A stretch of 64,000 nt of DNA from Xiphydria camelus. Its lineage: Eukaryota; Arthropoda; Insecta; Hymenoptera; Xiphydriidae. Below the pieces are notes generated by a model. It worked only from the letters and a program-made list of their open reading frames with translations. It was not told where the DNA came from and did not search any database. Both the position numbers and the translations under genes were made by a program. Positions 23,390 through 33,175 of the stretch are shown here, one piece after another (the stretch's first letter is position 1; every line of letters starts with the position of its first letter). The stretch covers positions 22,029,299 to 22,093,298 of the forward strand of contig OY783191.1 in NCBI GenBank assembly GCA_963678675.1. The letters run 5' to 3'.

Positions 23390-24320
23390 AATGGGGCATC
23401 TATACCGGACAAAAGGATAGATGCCCCGGGGCGGCTAACCCGTACAAAAGGAGAGACGCTCCAGGGCATCTAACCCCAAATTTTGGTTTTATTATTTTTA
23501 ATTGCTTGTTTTTCTTTTGTAAAAATGTGTAAATCTGCCCCCAGAAATAAAAAAGCTAGAGAAAATAAAGATGAAGAGTCGGAATCGGAAAAATGCGTGG
23601 AATGTTTAGAAAATTATTTAGATACAACAGAGACAGTAGATTGGTTAGGGTGTATGGTATGCCAAAAATGGTACCATGAGACCTGTTCCCTATACGGCAA
23701 TAAATGTAATATTTGCGGAAGAGAAGGAAGAAGAGCAGAAAAAGCAAAGAAGGATTTAAAAGATATTCTATAAATGTATTTTAAGATTTTTAATTAAGAA
23801 AAAGTTTATTTTTAGTTTTCTGTTATACAAATTTTGCCAATGTTATTTTAAACAGCCTGCTGTACGAGACTAAATGAAATAAATTTTATTTTTAGTTTTA
23901 GCTTTAAGGCTACAGCAGTTTATTTTTCGTTTCTGTTGTGAAAACACAATACAAATTTTTTAACAATGTTTTTATTCATTACTATTTTATTTTATATGTT
24001 CAGCTTATTCCGTATGACTTTAATTAAAAACAGTATTTCATGGTACCTTTAATTTTATACATTTTTAGTGCTGGGGCATCACTCCCATTTCTATGGGGCA
24101 TCTCACCCGCACGATCGGAATAGATGGCCAAAATCACTGTCTTGTTTAAGTCCAGTTTTAACAATGTGTTGTTTTAATTTCGTAAAATTTGTATAGCGTA
24201 CCTATGTCGTTCCAGATATAACTATGCATACATTGCCAATATTGAAAAAATTTCAATCCTAAATATTGCTTAGTAGTGACATTTTTTCCTTAGGTGGGGC
24301 AACTCACCCGGAATTACCTT
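23390..24320 (+). mobile_element. Remnant pogo-type element with GGGGCATCT motifs
   Basis: 'GGGGCATCTATACC' and 'ATAGATGCCCC' form a hairpin at 23393-23427. Related 'GGGGCRWCTMACCC' phrases occur near 23437, 23465, 24070, 24095 and 24296. They bracket a coding fragment with a PHD-like zinc finger, the usual C-terminus of some insect CENP-B-like transposases. The DDE domain itself is not here. Boundaries are uncertain. Confidence 0.5.
23526..23773 (+). pseudogene. PHD-like zinc finger, transposase C-terminus
   Basis: 82 codons from MCKSAPRNKKAR to the stop. After an acidic stretch the cysteines run CVEC, then DWLGCMVC, W-Y-H-E-T-C and CNIC, a C4HC3-type spacing. Tryptophan and histidine positions match zinc fingers found at the end of pogo/jerky-like insect transposases. 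An upstream ATG at 23483 would add 14 hydrophobic residues and looks less natural. It could instead be the last exon of a small host protein. Confidence 0.6.
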
Positions 24321-25655
24321 ACATCTAAAACTTTTCTTCCTCATATACTCATCTTCATGACATTCGTAGTAATGATCCTTTCGATGAAGGAGCCGTTGTA
24401 TGTCTAGCTATCGCAGACAACGGTCGATCCAGAGTATTACACAGCCTCTCTCGCTAATCTCTCTTTCCTCTTCTCCCTCGTTCATATCCGTAATATCCGA
24501 CGTACGCATCGAGACTCGATCCCACAGCCCGTCGTATATAACTACATCCCCGATGTCTAGGGGTGCCAACACCGCCGAGGGTACTTGATCACTTAATTAG
24601 GCCGCGGTGTTTGGTAGGCGTGGTCCTGCAACGTACTTGTACACATACATCACTCTAAACATCACGGGCCTAATCGACGTAGAGAGAACTCCGAATAGCG
24701 TGCAGATATACCGTGTTCTGAATCACCGACAGCCGACGGGTCACACCGTGAATTTACTCAATTATCTCTGCGCACCGTAGATGGTCGACGACTGATGGTC
24801 GATACTATCGGGGATGGTGTCCAATCGTAGGTCCATTCACTTCACCATGATAGAAAAATCTGGCCGTTAATAGAATCGTCGGAGTAGAATTTCTTCTAGA
24901 GCGTTACTTCAGTCTGGGATTAATTAAGTTATTGTAGATTCTTGGTGACCAACTATTTCGAGGGCTTTTCTTTTCAGCTTTTCCAGCAATTTCGTATCTG
25001 CAATAATATCTTGAATAATATACCTTAGAAAAAACATTTATTATAATTTACACAATATCTCCATTTCAACCCAGCAACACGCGCGTCAGTTTTCCAGCGT
25101 AGAGCAGGCGCGTGATGAGAATTTCTGTCGCTGAGAGGCGCGCGCGCGTATTCATATCGTCTAAGGTTCAGAAATCAATTAATAAGTGACTGCACAATCG
25201 AATAAATATATTATAAATCCCGCGAATATATTATTTTAAAATATTTTATTTATTAAAAGTACAAGTTATGACATGAATGACATATTGTACACGAGTGCGC
25301 CTGTATGCACACGTAGCTATGGACCGAAGATAACCGAACGTCAGCGAACGACGCCGAGCGTAAATTTTCTTCCCGCCAAATATATGTACCTATGCACACG
25401 ATGAGAGAAACTTTCACGGTGCGCAACATGAGATTTGAAGCAATAATTAATATCTTTTTATAAAATTATCAAACTGGCACATACCTGTCGAAATAACAAA
25501 GTAGAAGAAATTTCATGAAGATAGACAACATTGTGACTATTTATACCACTTTAAATTAACAAATAATATCGCTTTCAAAATTAGCGCGAGCAAAATGCTC
25601 GTAACGCGTGTGCTGATGGGTTAATACTTTCGTGCACAGAGACCATTGACTCCGC
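24321..25655. other. No gene recognised
   Basis: Mixed sequence with short ORFs only. 25080-25150 is locally GC-rich ('GGCGCGCGCGCG'). Confidence 0.45.
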
Positions 25656-25662
25656 ATGATTA

Positions 25663-26560
25663 CACAGCTCCCCAAAAAAAATCGAAAAAATGCTTCCTCT
25701 GACCAGACCAGTATATCTTTATGTTTTTGGGGTCGCTGAATCCGAATCCGGTATCCGTTTGTCTCCAGCACGTCACGTTTAAGGTCATTTCAAGGTCAAA
25801 TCCTGGAAAAATAGTCAAATCGATTCAAATTATTATTCCTATATATTTTCGGGGTCGTTGAATCCGAATCCGGTATCCGTTTGTCTCCATCACGTCACAT
25901 TTTTTTTTAATCTCAAAAAACCATCAATAGATCATGATTTTCAAAAAGTTAATGGACTTAAACCAAATTCGCTATAGGGGTTTTTTTTGGATCGCTGATC
26001 ACGAATCTGAAATCGGATTTTAAAAATTCAAGATGACGGATTCAATATGAAGGACGAGATTTTCGAAAATTTTTAATTTTTGTAAATATAACTTCATATT
26101 CGTCATCAGCGATCGAAAAACTCCCCCTATACCAAATTTGGCATGAATCCGTCGATTTTCGAAAATCTCGTCCTCCATATTGGATCCGCCATCTTGAATT
26201 TTTTTAATATGACTTCAGATTCACGATCAGCGACCCAAAACACCCCCTTATACCATATTCGGCATGAATCCGTCGATTTTCAAAAATCTCGTCCGCCATA
26301 TTGGATCCGCCATCTTCAATTTTTGAAATCCGATTTCAGATTCGTGATCAGCGGCCTAAAAAACCCCCTTCAGCGAATTTGGTTTAAGTCCATTAACTTT
26401 TTGAAAATCATGATCTATTGATGGTTTTTTGAGATTAAAAAAAAATGTGACGTGATGGAGACAAACGAACACCGGATTCGAATTCAGCGACCCCAAAAAC
26501 ATAAAGATATACTGGTCTGGTCAGAGAAAGCATTTTTCCGATTTTTTTTGCGGAGCTGTG
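25663..26560. mobile_element. Large TTA-flanked foldback, CACAG ends
   Basis: Ends CACAGCTCC and GGAGCTGTG lie between TTA at 25660-25662 and 26561-26563. Arms pair from the tips through 'AACATAAAGATATACTGGTC', 'CATCACGTCAC' and 'GATCATGATTTTCAAAAAGT' to 'CGCTGATCACGAATCT'. The left arm carries an extra duplicated segment (25776-25890). Two direct repeats near 26143 and 26262 ('CATGAATCCGTCGATTTTC') lie in the centre. No transposase. Same lineage as 4783-5384. Confidence 0.82.
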
Positions 26561-26718
26561 TTATTTACATATCGTAACACAATATTTCTTGTGATTAAAA
26601 ATGTTTAAAAAATATGAATTTATTCGTTCATTCTCTACAAAATTGGTAAGTTTCAGAATAGAGAACGAATGAAAATGGATTGAAAAGAATACTTTAAAAA
26701 AAATTTTTGTCAAAATAG

Positions 26719-27235
26719 GTAAAGTGGTACCCGAAAAGTTCGTCGAAAAGAACATTCGTCAAATGGAAAATTCGCCGAAAGTAAGTTCGTCGAATGATAA
26801 ATTAATCGAAAGAAAAATTTGCGGACTTTTTGATGGTTAGGTTAGGTAAATAATCAGCGTAGCGGGCGAGGCGAGCAACGCCTTAAAGTTATAAACCACA
26901 AATACACGAAAGTACTTGAAGACGCCGAATCTTATAAGTTTTATTTCTGTATGGATAACCAACAATTCGACTCCTTAGGAGGTGCTGAAGTTTGAAACCA
27001 TGAACCAATTAAAACTAAATTGATAGAACGACGAATTTTAACCCAACAATCTACTTTTGATGCACTTTCCGTTTGACGAATTTATTTTTGACGAATTTTC
27101 CGTTCGATGAATTTTCTGTTGCGATGAAATTATTATATTATCGATGAATTTTACATTCGATTCATTTACTTTTGATGAATTTTCCTTTCGAAGAATTTAC
27201 TATTAGACGAATTATCCTAGAACTGGGTAAAGTTG
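26719..27235. mobile_element. Element with TTCGTCGAA subterminal motifs
   Basis: Left end 'ACCCGAAAAGTTCGTCGAAA' followed by at least five near-repeats of 'TTCGtCGAAarg' at roughly 15-base spacing. The right side (27060-27215) has eight or more of the inverted form 'GACGAATTTwC'. The centre has no recognised gene. The motif clusters look like transposase-binding sites, by analogy with other families. Confidence 0.5.
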
Positions 27236-29159
27236 AAAAAATCACGTTTGAAAATGCAATTGTTTATAGAATTTGACCAATAATTATTTTCATTTAACCT
27301 TGTTTATGAAAATAAAAACATGCTTTAACTTAAGCCAAAGCTGAAGTATTTAAATTAAATGGGACCCGAAAATGCGAATATTTTAGTAAGCGCGAATGTC
27401 GCATTTCCAGCGATTTAATGCAATTTTTCATCATCAATAATTTTGAAAATATCGGATTTAAAAATGTACTACACATTGACTTTCGTTTTTAAAAGTCGTA
27501 TAGAATGTAGGTATAAGCAAATCTACAACGGAATCGTGGTTGTGACCCGAAATTGTCATTCCGCTTGACATGGAATGGCTCATATTCACTCTCTATAACA
27601 AAATTTTATATATTATTCAACTAAATCTTACATTCATTATGTTATTAACATTAATTATGCTATTTAAATAAATATTATGTTATTTATTTAGCGTCAATGT
27701 TTTCCTCTTGGATGATAGAAGATATTATTATTAAATTTGTCATAACGATTGTTCTCGTTTTCATTCTTCCTTGCATAACCCACTAAACACTGTTACATTT
27801 TCATTACATTGAAGTAATGCAACCGCAAATAACAAGTAATATTACATAGATGTTACGTATAAGTTATATAGGTAACTTATTATTTCCCACTCAGTTAAAT
27901 AACAAGTAACATAATATGCTACATTTTACAATTACATAACCGGTGCTGTTTTTCATTATTAATTCCCACCAGAGCAGGTACGTTGGTTTAATCCCTATTG
28001 AAAAGGTCACATAAATTTCCATAAACAGTTTTTATTGGAATGTGATGTATTTTTGTCACAGTAATTCCAGATATCAACTAGAAAAACTTGAGAAGGACGA
28101 ATAGAAATGTATTGGATTCGATATGATCTAAGACAAGCTTTCTGCTCGCGACTTTGTCAGTGTGGATCTCAAAATAATCTCATCCCCTGTTTTAGCTCCT
28201 TAAGGGGTACATTTCCAACAATCCTGAAACATGTCTTTCTTAATTTCTAACCGAAAGGCCAAATAACAATTTTCATGGATCTAACTTCAAAAATGACGGA
28301 TTTTCATACGAACTTACATCCCATATTTTACCACCTTAGGGGGAGAATTTCGTAAAATCCTTTCTTAGTGAAAGCTACGTGTGCGCTAGACATGGATTTC
28401 AAAAATTGTGGCCTCATGTACCTGGACACGGGGAACTACGAATAGGAGCACATCGAACATCAAACATACATATGTCTCGTTTTAGGAGCGGTGCCGTCTA
28501 CGAGGTGTAGGTGTAGAATTCTTGGGTCTCTTTTTTTCTATACAATATTATTTAGCATAAAAAATATTGTATTTAGCATTTTTTTAGTGTCTACGAAGAA
28601 GTTCTGTGCTGGAATTAAAATATCTTAATTTTCATTGTCCCAATGAAGGTTTGCAAATCCGTGGTTCTTTGTACAAGTTACATAGTAATTTGCGAAATAT
28701 TTTATCGCCAAAGTTTTTCTTCATATTTCGTCGGTATTATTATTTTTGACACGTATTCTGTAATGTCAACTGAGCTCGGAGCCACTTGCATATGCCGCGA
28801 TTCCCTACTTATTATGGAATTTACGAAACGCTGAACATCGCGATATCAGGGGCTCTCCGTTACCGGACCTTTTAGCGAGACGAACTTCCTAGCTCTACTC
28901 ATAATAAACACAGTTTTGTTTAAATTTTTAATTATTATTCGCGTAGAGATACTTTTACAAAGTAATACTTCGGTAAAGCAACAGTGAAATTTATAGATTC
29001 TATGTATCAATTCTTCTTCTCAGTCACTCGTTATGTTTATTTTACGGTGGACTATGTTATATAATAATTATCCTCATACTTTTGGTGTCAACTGTTGTAG
29101 TGCCATGCTTCGATAAAAGGCAAAACATAGATATTAGAAAAAAGGAAATTAATTCAAAA
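27236..29159. other. AT-rich DNA, no gene
   Basis: 28160-28240 and 28300-28390 share 'CTTAGGGG(G/T)..A' phrases with 'TTTCTTA', suggesting a dispersed repeat with two internal units. 27780-27940 is rich in 'GTAA/TTAC' words forming weak hairpins. No supported coding sequence. Confidence 0.4.
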
Positions 29160-29359
29160 NNNNNNNNNNNNNNNNNNNNNNNNNNNNNNNNNNNNNNNNN
29201 NNNNNNNNNNNNNNNNNNNNNNNNNNNNNNNNNNNNNNNNNNNNNNNNNNNNNNNNNNNNNNNNNNNNNNNNNNNNNNNNNNNNNNNNNNNNNNNNNNNN
29301 NNNNNNNNNNNNNNNNNNNNNNNNNNNNNNNNNNNNNNNNNNNNNNNNNNNNNNNNNNN
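29160..29359. other. Assembly gap (200 N)
   Basis: Exactly 200 undefined bases, immediately followed by an (AG)n tract. The round number suggests a standard placeholder, so its length is not a measurement. Confidence 0.99.

Positions 29360-29432
<73 letters not shown>
29360..29432. repeat. (AG)n microsatellite at gap edge
   Basis: At least 36 AG units, followed by a TG/GC-alternating stretch to about 29460. The repeat probably caused the gap and may extend into it. Confidence 0.95.
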
Positions 29433-29435
<3 letters not shown>

Positions 29436-29969
29436 TGTGTGTGGGCGCGCGCGCCTATGTGTGTTGATTCAAATTTGTTTAACAAATTTTAACACCTACT
29501 ACCCTGACTCACAGTTAGGAGGAAATAAGTTAGGTTTGATAAGAGCGGAGACAACTCCCTATAGACAAATAAGAGCAAGTACATATTATGTGTTCGAGCG
29601 TCTCGCCGTTACTTTTACGAGGCCGATCTGTCGTGCGTTATACCGTACATCGCTTTACGCTCCGCGTCACATCGCCGAAGAGCACCGTAGAGAAAACAGC
29701 ATCGAGGCATATCAGTCACGACGACGCGTGTCTATCATATTGCGACGTGCTGCTGCATTTTACGAACGGCTGTCGTATTTGTTTATAGCCCGTTTGTGAG
29801 AACGGAAAAAGGAGCAAAATAAAGAGAGAACCTGGGAATACATATAGCGCCGTACGATCTTTGCGGAGATTGCACGTAAAGAAAAAGATGATCCCCAAAA
29901 TACATTAAAAATGTAAAGAAATACGCCATGGACTTTACGAGGCCACTTAAAAAAATAACCCGCTAATAA
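29433..29969. other. No gene recognised
   Basis: Overlapping ORFs of 60-120 codons on both strands, none with a recognisable motif. 29600-29720 is CG-rich compared with its surroundings. Confidence 0.4.
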
Positions 29970-30580
29970 TCGTGTCGACAAAAACCTCAACAAAAATTGT
30001 CCTGAAATCCCCTAAGGACAAAATCCCACTGGCATCCTTAGGAATATACAGCATCCCTTGCACTTGCGGCAAAGTATACATAGGAGACTGGGAGGAAAAT
30101 CAGTACTAGAAAGAAAGAGCATGAAAGGTACACTAGACTGGAGCATGTTTTCATGTCGGCAACAGCACGCTAGAGACTGGCCATCAAATACTCTTCGAAA
30201 ATACAGAAGCAGTGGAAATTAATAAACACCCTAATAACTTAAACAGGGATAAAGGAGTACAGTACTCCCTCCATAATTCCCTCCTTGTTAATTCAGAGCG
30301 CCCGAAGCACAAGAGGGGAAGCATTCCCCCACTCTTGCTATAACGTACGTTGCGTGCAGGTATGCGCCGAAGGGGAATACGGGTTTAGTTTACGCGTCTA
30401 TTTTGGTTGCGCGGAGGTATGTACCTCTCTAACGGACAGAGTGGGAGTATCCCATAATTCATTTTTCTTAGAATTCAAAGCCCCGTCGTACTGAATTATG
30501 GAAGGAGTACTGTACAGATAATCCCGATATGGAAGGCTGCACTCCCGATTTTTTCTCGATTAGCTGGCAACTCTAGCTAG
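29970..30580 (+). pseudogene. Penelope-like element, GIY-YIG endonuclease end
   Basis: Reads 'IPLASLGIYSIPCTCGKVYI', with GIY and KVYIG marking the GIY-YIG core. After a one-base frameshift it continues 'TGRKISTRKKEHERYTRLEH', then after a second shift 'LETGHQILFENTEAVEINKH', 'PNNLNRDKG' and, across a MITE, 'VQIIPIWKAALP' to a stop at 30578-30580. Penelope-like retroelements carry this domain after the RT. The RT is missing, either truncated or lost toward the gap. Confidence 0.8.
30260..30512. mobile_element. Tc1/mariner-type MITE inside the Penelope ORF
   Basis: Ends CAGTACTCCCTCCATAATTC and complement, flanked by TA at 30258-30259 and 30513-30514. 253 bp, no transposase. Excluding it and one TA rejoins the Penelope frame as 'DKGVQIIPIWK', which fixes both the boundary and the TA duplication. 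Confidence 0.85.
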
Positions 30581-30589
30581 TCTTTCCAG

Positions 30590-30760
30590 CTGATCGAGGA
30601 TGCTGTGTTGCTAGTTGTGCATCCACCGGCCATCTCGGTATAGTGGTAGTTGGAGGGAAACGAGCAGTATAAAAAGAGAGCACCCAGTATATAGGACGTC
30701 TTAGTTTCGCAAACTGCAATGTTTGCGAAACGTCGGCAAAATAATATTTGTGAACACGGT
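30590..30760 (+). promoter_or_regulatory. Possible Penelope-type LTR/promoter segment
   Basis: Just beyond the Penelope stop codon is TATAAAAAG (30668-30676). About 30 bases later comes 'TTAGTTTCGC', a palindrome TTTCGCAAA..TTTGCGAAA (30704-30730) and 'GCGAAACGTCGGC'. Penelope-like elements are flanked by LTRs with promoters and often hammerhead ribozymes, whose conserved CGAAAC and GTC words occur here. I do not see the CTGATGA half. Tentative. Confidence 0.35.
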
Positions 30761-30937
30761 TACTATCCGGAAGGCAAGAGTAGTAATACTCATAACTATA
30801 ACATCAAATATTGGTTTGACAAGAGTGCATCATCGGGTCTTAGTCTACTTTTTACATCAGGTGGTTCTTTTAAAAACGATACAGGTCGGAACATTGTCGT
30901 TATGGAAATGCTTTGCTATTTTCTAGACTTTAAATAG
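30719..30937 (+). CDS. Unrecognised 72-codon ORF
   Basis: Starts at an ATG 43 bases after the TATA box, inside the palindrome, and runs 72 codons. A second ORF overlaps it in another frame. The C-terminal part has no motif I know. It may be the 5' leader of the Penelope-type element or chance. Low support for translation. Confidence 0.2.
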   Translation: MFAKRRQNNICEHGYYPEGKSSNTHNYNIKYWFDKSASSGLSLLFTSGGSFKNDTGRNIVVMEMLCYFLDFK

Positions 30938-31149
30938 GATTTCGGATATTCTACAGAATAAATTGCAAAACGGGATGAGAATCTCGCGGAATCCCTCGGA
31001 TAGGACCCAATACGCAATCTCCGAGATACATAACCAGAAGACATATTCGGTTATTCAACACGGTCAGGAAGCTCAGTTACTGTATTCCGATTTCTAAAAT
31101 GTAAGTTCGCGAGATATACAGGGATCATAACGTTCAGAAGGAACGAGAC

Positions 31150-31610
31150 ATATCTAATTTTCCCTAATACACGAGCAACACCCGTGTTTGGTGTGGAGTA
31201 GCGAGTGACACTCGCTTGCTTTTCGTCGGTTTAACGACCCTTTTCTGAGTAATACCCGTACTTCGTATGAGGGCACGAGTGACATCCGCTCTCCCTCTAT
31301 ACGAGTAAAATCCGCGTGGGTCAACTACAACTACACCCTAGCGCACGGGTAATATTCGTGCTTGTGGCATAGAGTAGCGAGTAACACCCGCTTGCTCTAT
31401 ACCGGCTTAACGACCCTTTTCCGAGTGACACCTGTATTTCTTATGAGGGCACGAATAACACCCTTTTGCCCTCCTCTACGCGAATAATACCCGCGTGGGT
31501 TAGTGTTAGGATCGGTCGTGAGTGACACCCGCAACTTTCCCCGGTGGTGCTGCTCTTATTTCCGAGTGAAATCCGCACTCACGAGTAAGACCCGTAACTC
31601 TTGGCTGTCG
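31150..31610. repeat. Array of CGAGTRAYACCCG hairpin motifs
   Basis: About 14 copies of the degenerate 13-15-mer CGAGTRAYACCCG lie in 460 bp, each able to form a tiny CGAGT/ACCCG-type hairpin with changes that often preserve pairing (for example GCGAGTGACACTCGC, CGCGAATAATACCCGCG). A higher-order unit of about 174 bp ('GTAGCGAGTRACACYCGCTTG') occurs at 31199 and 31373. Function unknown. Confidence 0.7.
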
Positions 31611-31619
31611 AGCTCGAAC

Positions 31620-31935
31620 ACCCTGACTGGCTATTGCGAGATACTCCTTATATATCCGATATTTGAGGCGGTGAAAGGAAAAATGGCGTAAGTCACTTTT
31701 TTGCCATTTTAAGATAATGGCGAAAAACGTTATCTACATAATCAAATGTGTTAGCTAGAATAGTGGTGTAAGTTATAATTTCGTCCAAAGGTCCATAGGA
31801 TGGCAGCAGAAATATGCAAGGCAAATTACAAACGACTACAAACGGCAACATTTCTATTAAATTCTTCTGTTTCTTGAAATAACACACCGCTTTACCTTCT
31901 ACCGCCTCATTTGTTGATTTCCCTAACAACTCTAT
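31620..31935. other. No gene recognised
   Basis: A 97-codon minus-strand ORF (31693-31986) runs into the inverted-repeat element and has no recognisable motif. Confidence 0.4.
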
Positions 31936-32363
31936 GCCCCATTTCACATAGGACCGATGATCGGTGCTGACGATCGGACAAGCCACGGGCTAACCGTGGT
32001 CGGTATATATATGTAGAGTGGCGGGGCTAATCGATCTAAGTGCCAAAATTCCATGACTTCGGATTTGTTCTACAAAATGATGTATGCGCCAAGGCCAATG
32101 CAAAGCTATATGATTTAAGTGCTAATGCACTTTTCTTTTCGTTGTATAAGCCGTCAAAAGGTGATTAAATATCAGTTTGGTTTCACTGATGGGCAGTTTT
32201 TCTTATTTTCCTGGAAAAAATGTTTTTAGCACTTAGATCAATTAGCCCCGCCACTCTACATATATTGTTCGACCGATGATACGCACTCATGTGAAAGCTA
32301 CTTTTGAAACAATGGACCCGACCGATCGTCAGCGCTGATCATCGGTCCCATGTGAAACGGGGC
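31936..32363. mobile_element. Inverted-repeat element split by a MITE
   Basis: Ends GCCCCATTTCACATAGGACC and complement, with inner 'GATGATCGGTGCTGACGATC'. It is a deleted relative of 42052-42472, sharing 'GCCACGGGC', 'ACGCATTCATGTGAAAGCTA' and both inner inverted words. The MITE at 32013-32259 sits inside, in a TATAT-rich stretch. Confidence 0.75.
32013..32259. mobile_element. MITE, GTAGAGTGGCGGGGC ends, copy 2
   Basis: 247 bp, same family as 18053-18310. Ends GTAGAGTGGCGGGGCTAATC and complement. Flanked by ATATAT on both sides, which may be a target duplication, though the site was already TA-rich. Premature stops in the frame open in copy 1 show that copy 1's ORF is not conserved. Confidence 0.85.
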
Positions 32364-32827
32364 TATTTGTTAGATCTCTATTGACGACTAGATACGCCTT
32401 ACGCGGCGGCGATGATTACGGCGGAAACAATCGATAGTGCTCGTTTTACCGGCAGCCTCCCTACGCAAATTGCTCATTGACGAATTCTTTATAATCAGCG
32501 GAACGGTTTGATTAAACCTATTTCGTTTTATAAGAAATCCATCACTATGATTTCTCACACATTTGTACGTCGGATTGCGTGCAACAGGTGTAAATGGGTA
32601 GACATTCAACCCTGGATATCTCGGACTTCCGGATGTGCAAATCGAGTTTTCGATAGCGTATTATATTCTATGCTAATGAATAACAGTTACAAGTCAAAAC
32701 TGAAAAATAAGCGCCGGTTCTTGAAACCGGAAGTGAATATTAAAAGATAGTACATGTTATGCGCCAAGTCAAACGGTACAACTTTTGTTGAAGAAGTTTT
32801 TCAGAAATTACGCTCGTGTGTGAGATA
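32364..32827. other. No gene recognised
   Basis: Short opposing ORFs at 32388-32750 without motifs. Confidence 0.4.
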
Positions 32828-32829
32828 TA

Positions 32830-33175
32830 CAGTGGCGGAAAAAAGTATTCATACACCATGGTGAGGTACCGTTCAATTACGATCCACTTGCAAATAGTTG
32901 AAATAAATTAATAGGTATCTATTGGCATCAAAATATAACTTGTAGTTTCAGCTTTCAAATAATATATATTTTATTGAAGAAAAAATATATACTATAAAAT
33001 ATAAGACATTTCTTTTGACAAGTGTCAAATGAGGCGGGGAAAAAAGTATTCATACACTTGGTACTTTCGAGAACATACACATAAAATAGCAAAGCCAATA
33101 CTTGGTAAGGTATCTTTTGAAGTTATAGCTGCTAATCGTCTTGGCATCGAAGCTGTTAACGTGTTGGCCAAATTT
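32830..33175 (-). mobile_element. Tc1-like element end, truncated by a LINE
   Basis: CAGTGGCGGAAAAAAGTATT at 32830 follows TA and is echoed at 33036 by 'GGCGGGGAAAAAAGTATTCA', the nested inner repeat typical of some Tc1 elements. The minus strand encodes 'NLANTLTASMPRRLAAITSK' and runs to a stop at 33025-33027, the C-terminus of a Tc1 transposase (SMPRR motif). The element stops at about 33175, where LINE sequence begins. Confidence 0.75.

Noticed and set aside
29057..29492. ORFs spanning the gap
   Set aside because: Most of their length is undefined bases and AG repeat.
31150..31610. CRISPR-like or tRNA cluster
   Set aside because: Motifs are short, irregularly spaced and degenerate; no A/B boxes.
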